Positions 6,909 to 7,392 of a stretch of DNA of 7,392 nt are shown piece by piece. This stretch comes from Desulfobacterales bacterium (GTDB lineage: Bacteria > Desulfobacterota > Desulfobacteria > Desulfobacterales > SpSt-501). The notes beneath the pieces were generated by a model that was not told the DNA's origin, did no database searches, and saw only the letters and a list, made by a program, of their open reading frames with translations. The stretch is taken from assembly GCA_025454275.1 (NCBI GenBank), contig JALOOS010000089.1:1-7392 (forward strand). Direction: 5' to 3'. The position numbers and the translations under genes were made by a program. Position 1 is the stretch's first letter; the number at the start of each line of letters is the position of its first letter.

Positions 6909-7070
6909 CGCCCAGCCCCAGACGGCTCACCCGATGCCCTGTAAGGCACTCCGGATGGAGGTTATGGATGAATGGTGTTTGGTGAACAGTGTTTCGTGTT
7001 TGGCTGTTGGTGAACGGGTGATGGGGTCATTGGGTTACTCGTTGATTGGTTGCATGGTGAGGCATCCGTT

Positions 7071-7122
7071 CGATTCCGATTCCGATACCGACCCCCTCTT
7101 TGAGTACCGAGTTCCGAGTCGG
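7071..7122. repeat. Short tandem repeats: hexamers then heptamers
   Basis: CGATTC, CGATTC, CGATAC, CGACCC run head to tail (7071-7094). A little further on GAGTACC, GAGTTCC, GAGTCGG run head to tail (7102-7122). Copies decay towards one end of each tract. Read on the minus strand the tracts are GGAATCG- and GGAACTC-like. Confidence 0.7.
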
Positions 7123-7160
7123 AGCTCCAGGTCGAGAGTGTCCTTCTCTTTATCTCTTCA

Positions 7161-7254
7161 CTCGTTACTCGTTACTTCTTTTTTATCCCCCCTCGAACCC
7201 CTGGCCCCTTGGGCCCTCGGCCCCTTCCTTTCCTCGTTACTCGCTACTTTTTTC
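7161..7254. repeat. Direct repeat pair built on the heptamer CGTTACT
   Basis: CTCGTTACTCGTTACTT begins at 7161 and CTCGTTACTCGCTACTT begins at 7233, 72 bases apart, differing at one base. Each is followed by a T-rich run (7177-7184 and 7249-7253). A shorter related piece, GTTACTCGTT, is at 7034-7043. The second copy ends only a few bases from the nitroreductase stop codon. Confidence 0.75.
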
Positions 7255-7256
7255 TC

Positions 7257-7392
7257 TCACCTCCCCACCGGAATCAAATAGAGCGGCTCCTCCTCCGGGG
7301 CGAGGAGGGCGACCCGCCGCACCTCGGTGTCGGTGAAGGCGCCGACCATCACCGAGCCCAGCCCGAGCGCCACGGCCTGGAGGCTCAGGTTC
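7257..7392 (-). CDS. Nitroreductase/SagB-like dehydrogenase, C-terminal 44 residues
   Basis: A minus-strand frame enters from the window edge and stops at TGA 7259-7257. It encodes NLSLQAVALGLGSVMVGAFT followed by a variable stretch and EEPLYLIPVGR. The pattern (N-L-x-L-Q-A-x-A-L-G-L-G, then VGAF, then PLYLIPVG) is the conserved C-terminal FMN-binding end of the nitroreductase superfamily, closest in style to the SagB/ThcOx-type group. Such enzymes are FMN-dependent oxidoreductases; SagB-like members oxidise azolines in peptide maturation, but many similar proteins have no peptide partner. The catalytic N-terminal portion is outside the window. It is the same strand as the MFS gene but separated by about 350 bases, so co-transcription is uncertain. 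Confidence 0.75.
   Translation of the reverse strand, partial: NLSLQAVALGLGSVMVGAFTDTEVRRVALLAPEEEPLYLIPVGR

Larger units (their letters stand above)
6909..7256. other. Low-complexity intergenic island with degenerate short repeats
   Basis: About 350 bases with no supported gene. Base composition differs from the surroundings: it is richer in A+T, strongly G/T-rich on the plus strand around 6960-7060 and C/T-rich from 7140 to 7256. It holds GTGTTT three times (6975-7001), TTGGTGAAC twice, CGATTC-type hexamers (7071-7094), GAGTACC-type heptamers (7102-7122) and CGTTACT heptamers (7163-7176 and 7235-7248). Frames through it have no homologous-looking protein. It lies upstream of the MFS gene and just after the nitroreductase stop, so it may carry the MFS promoter, but I cannot point to one. 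A rho-independent terminator for the nitroreductase gene is not apparent. Confidence 0.75.

Noticed and set aside
4497..6944. Very long plus-strand open frame (815 codons) crossing several genes
   Set aside because: It runs through the hairpin, the phosphodiesterase in another frame and the transporter antisense; the translation is Pro/Arg/Gly-rich shadow sequence.
7203..7215. GGCCC-CTT-GGGCC stem as terminator of the nitroreductase-like gene
   Set aside because: Only a 5-bp stem, with no T-run after it in the minus-strand direction.
6802..7281. Plus-strand open frame (159 codons) across the low-complexity island
   Set aside because: It starts inside the antisense of the transporter and translates the repeats into Ser/Leu-rich sequence without a motif or ribosome site.

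Overview
The window is GC-rich bacterial DNA with tightly packed genes. It has no rRNA, tRNA, CRISPR array or transposase. Gene content suggests a Desulfuromonadales/Geobacter-like member of the Desulfobacterota: a cobalamin-type radical SAM protein with a TPR tail, an Atg22-like (UMF1) transporter, a nitroreductase/SagB-like protein and a HAD-like protein with a CPP-type cap. This placement is family-level recognition, not a database match.

Layout: (1) 1-217, minus: the 5' part of a HAD-like hydrolase with a degenerate motif I. (2) 218-332: divergent intergenic region with a candidate promoter and operator for the HAD-like gene. (3) 333-2015, plus: B12-binding-domain radical SAM protein with a C-terminal TPR-like region. 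(4) 3926-2067, minus: a lipoprotein alpha/beta hydrolase, translationally coupled (ATGA overlap) to (5) 4747-3923, minus: a sugar phosphate isomerase/epimerase-like TIM barrel. (6) 4748-4824: 77 bp between divergent starts, more than half of it a perfect 20-bp inverted repeat with an AGGAGG in its loop region. (7) 4825-5625, plus: a glycerophosphodiester phosphodiesterase. It converges on and overlaps by 10 bp (8) 6908-5616, minus: a UMF1/Atg22-like MFS transporter whose N-terminus looks disrupted. (9) 6909-7256: a non-coding, low-complexity stretch of degenerate 6- and 7-bp repeats, compositionally unlike the rest. (10) 7392-7257, minus: the C-terminus of a nitroreductase/SagB-like oxidoreductase.

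The only firm operon is the TIM barrel plus lipoprotein hydrolase pair. The phosphodiesterase diverges from it across the hairpin region, so the three could share regulation; lipid or glycerophosphodiester turnover at the envelope is a possible but unproven theme. The other genes look like ordinary neighbours. I see no convincing new multi-gene system. The best leads are the hairpin between the divergent starts, the HAD-like protein lacking its catalytic aspartates, the orphan radical SAM-TPR protein and the low-complexity repeat island.
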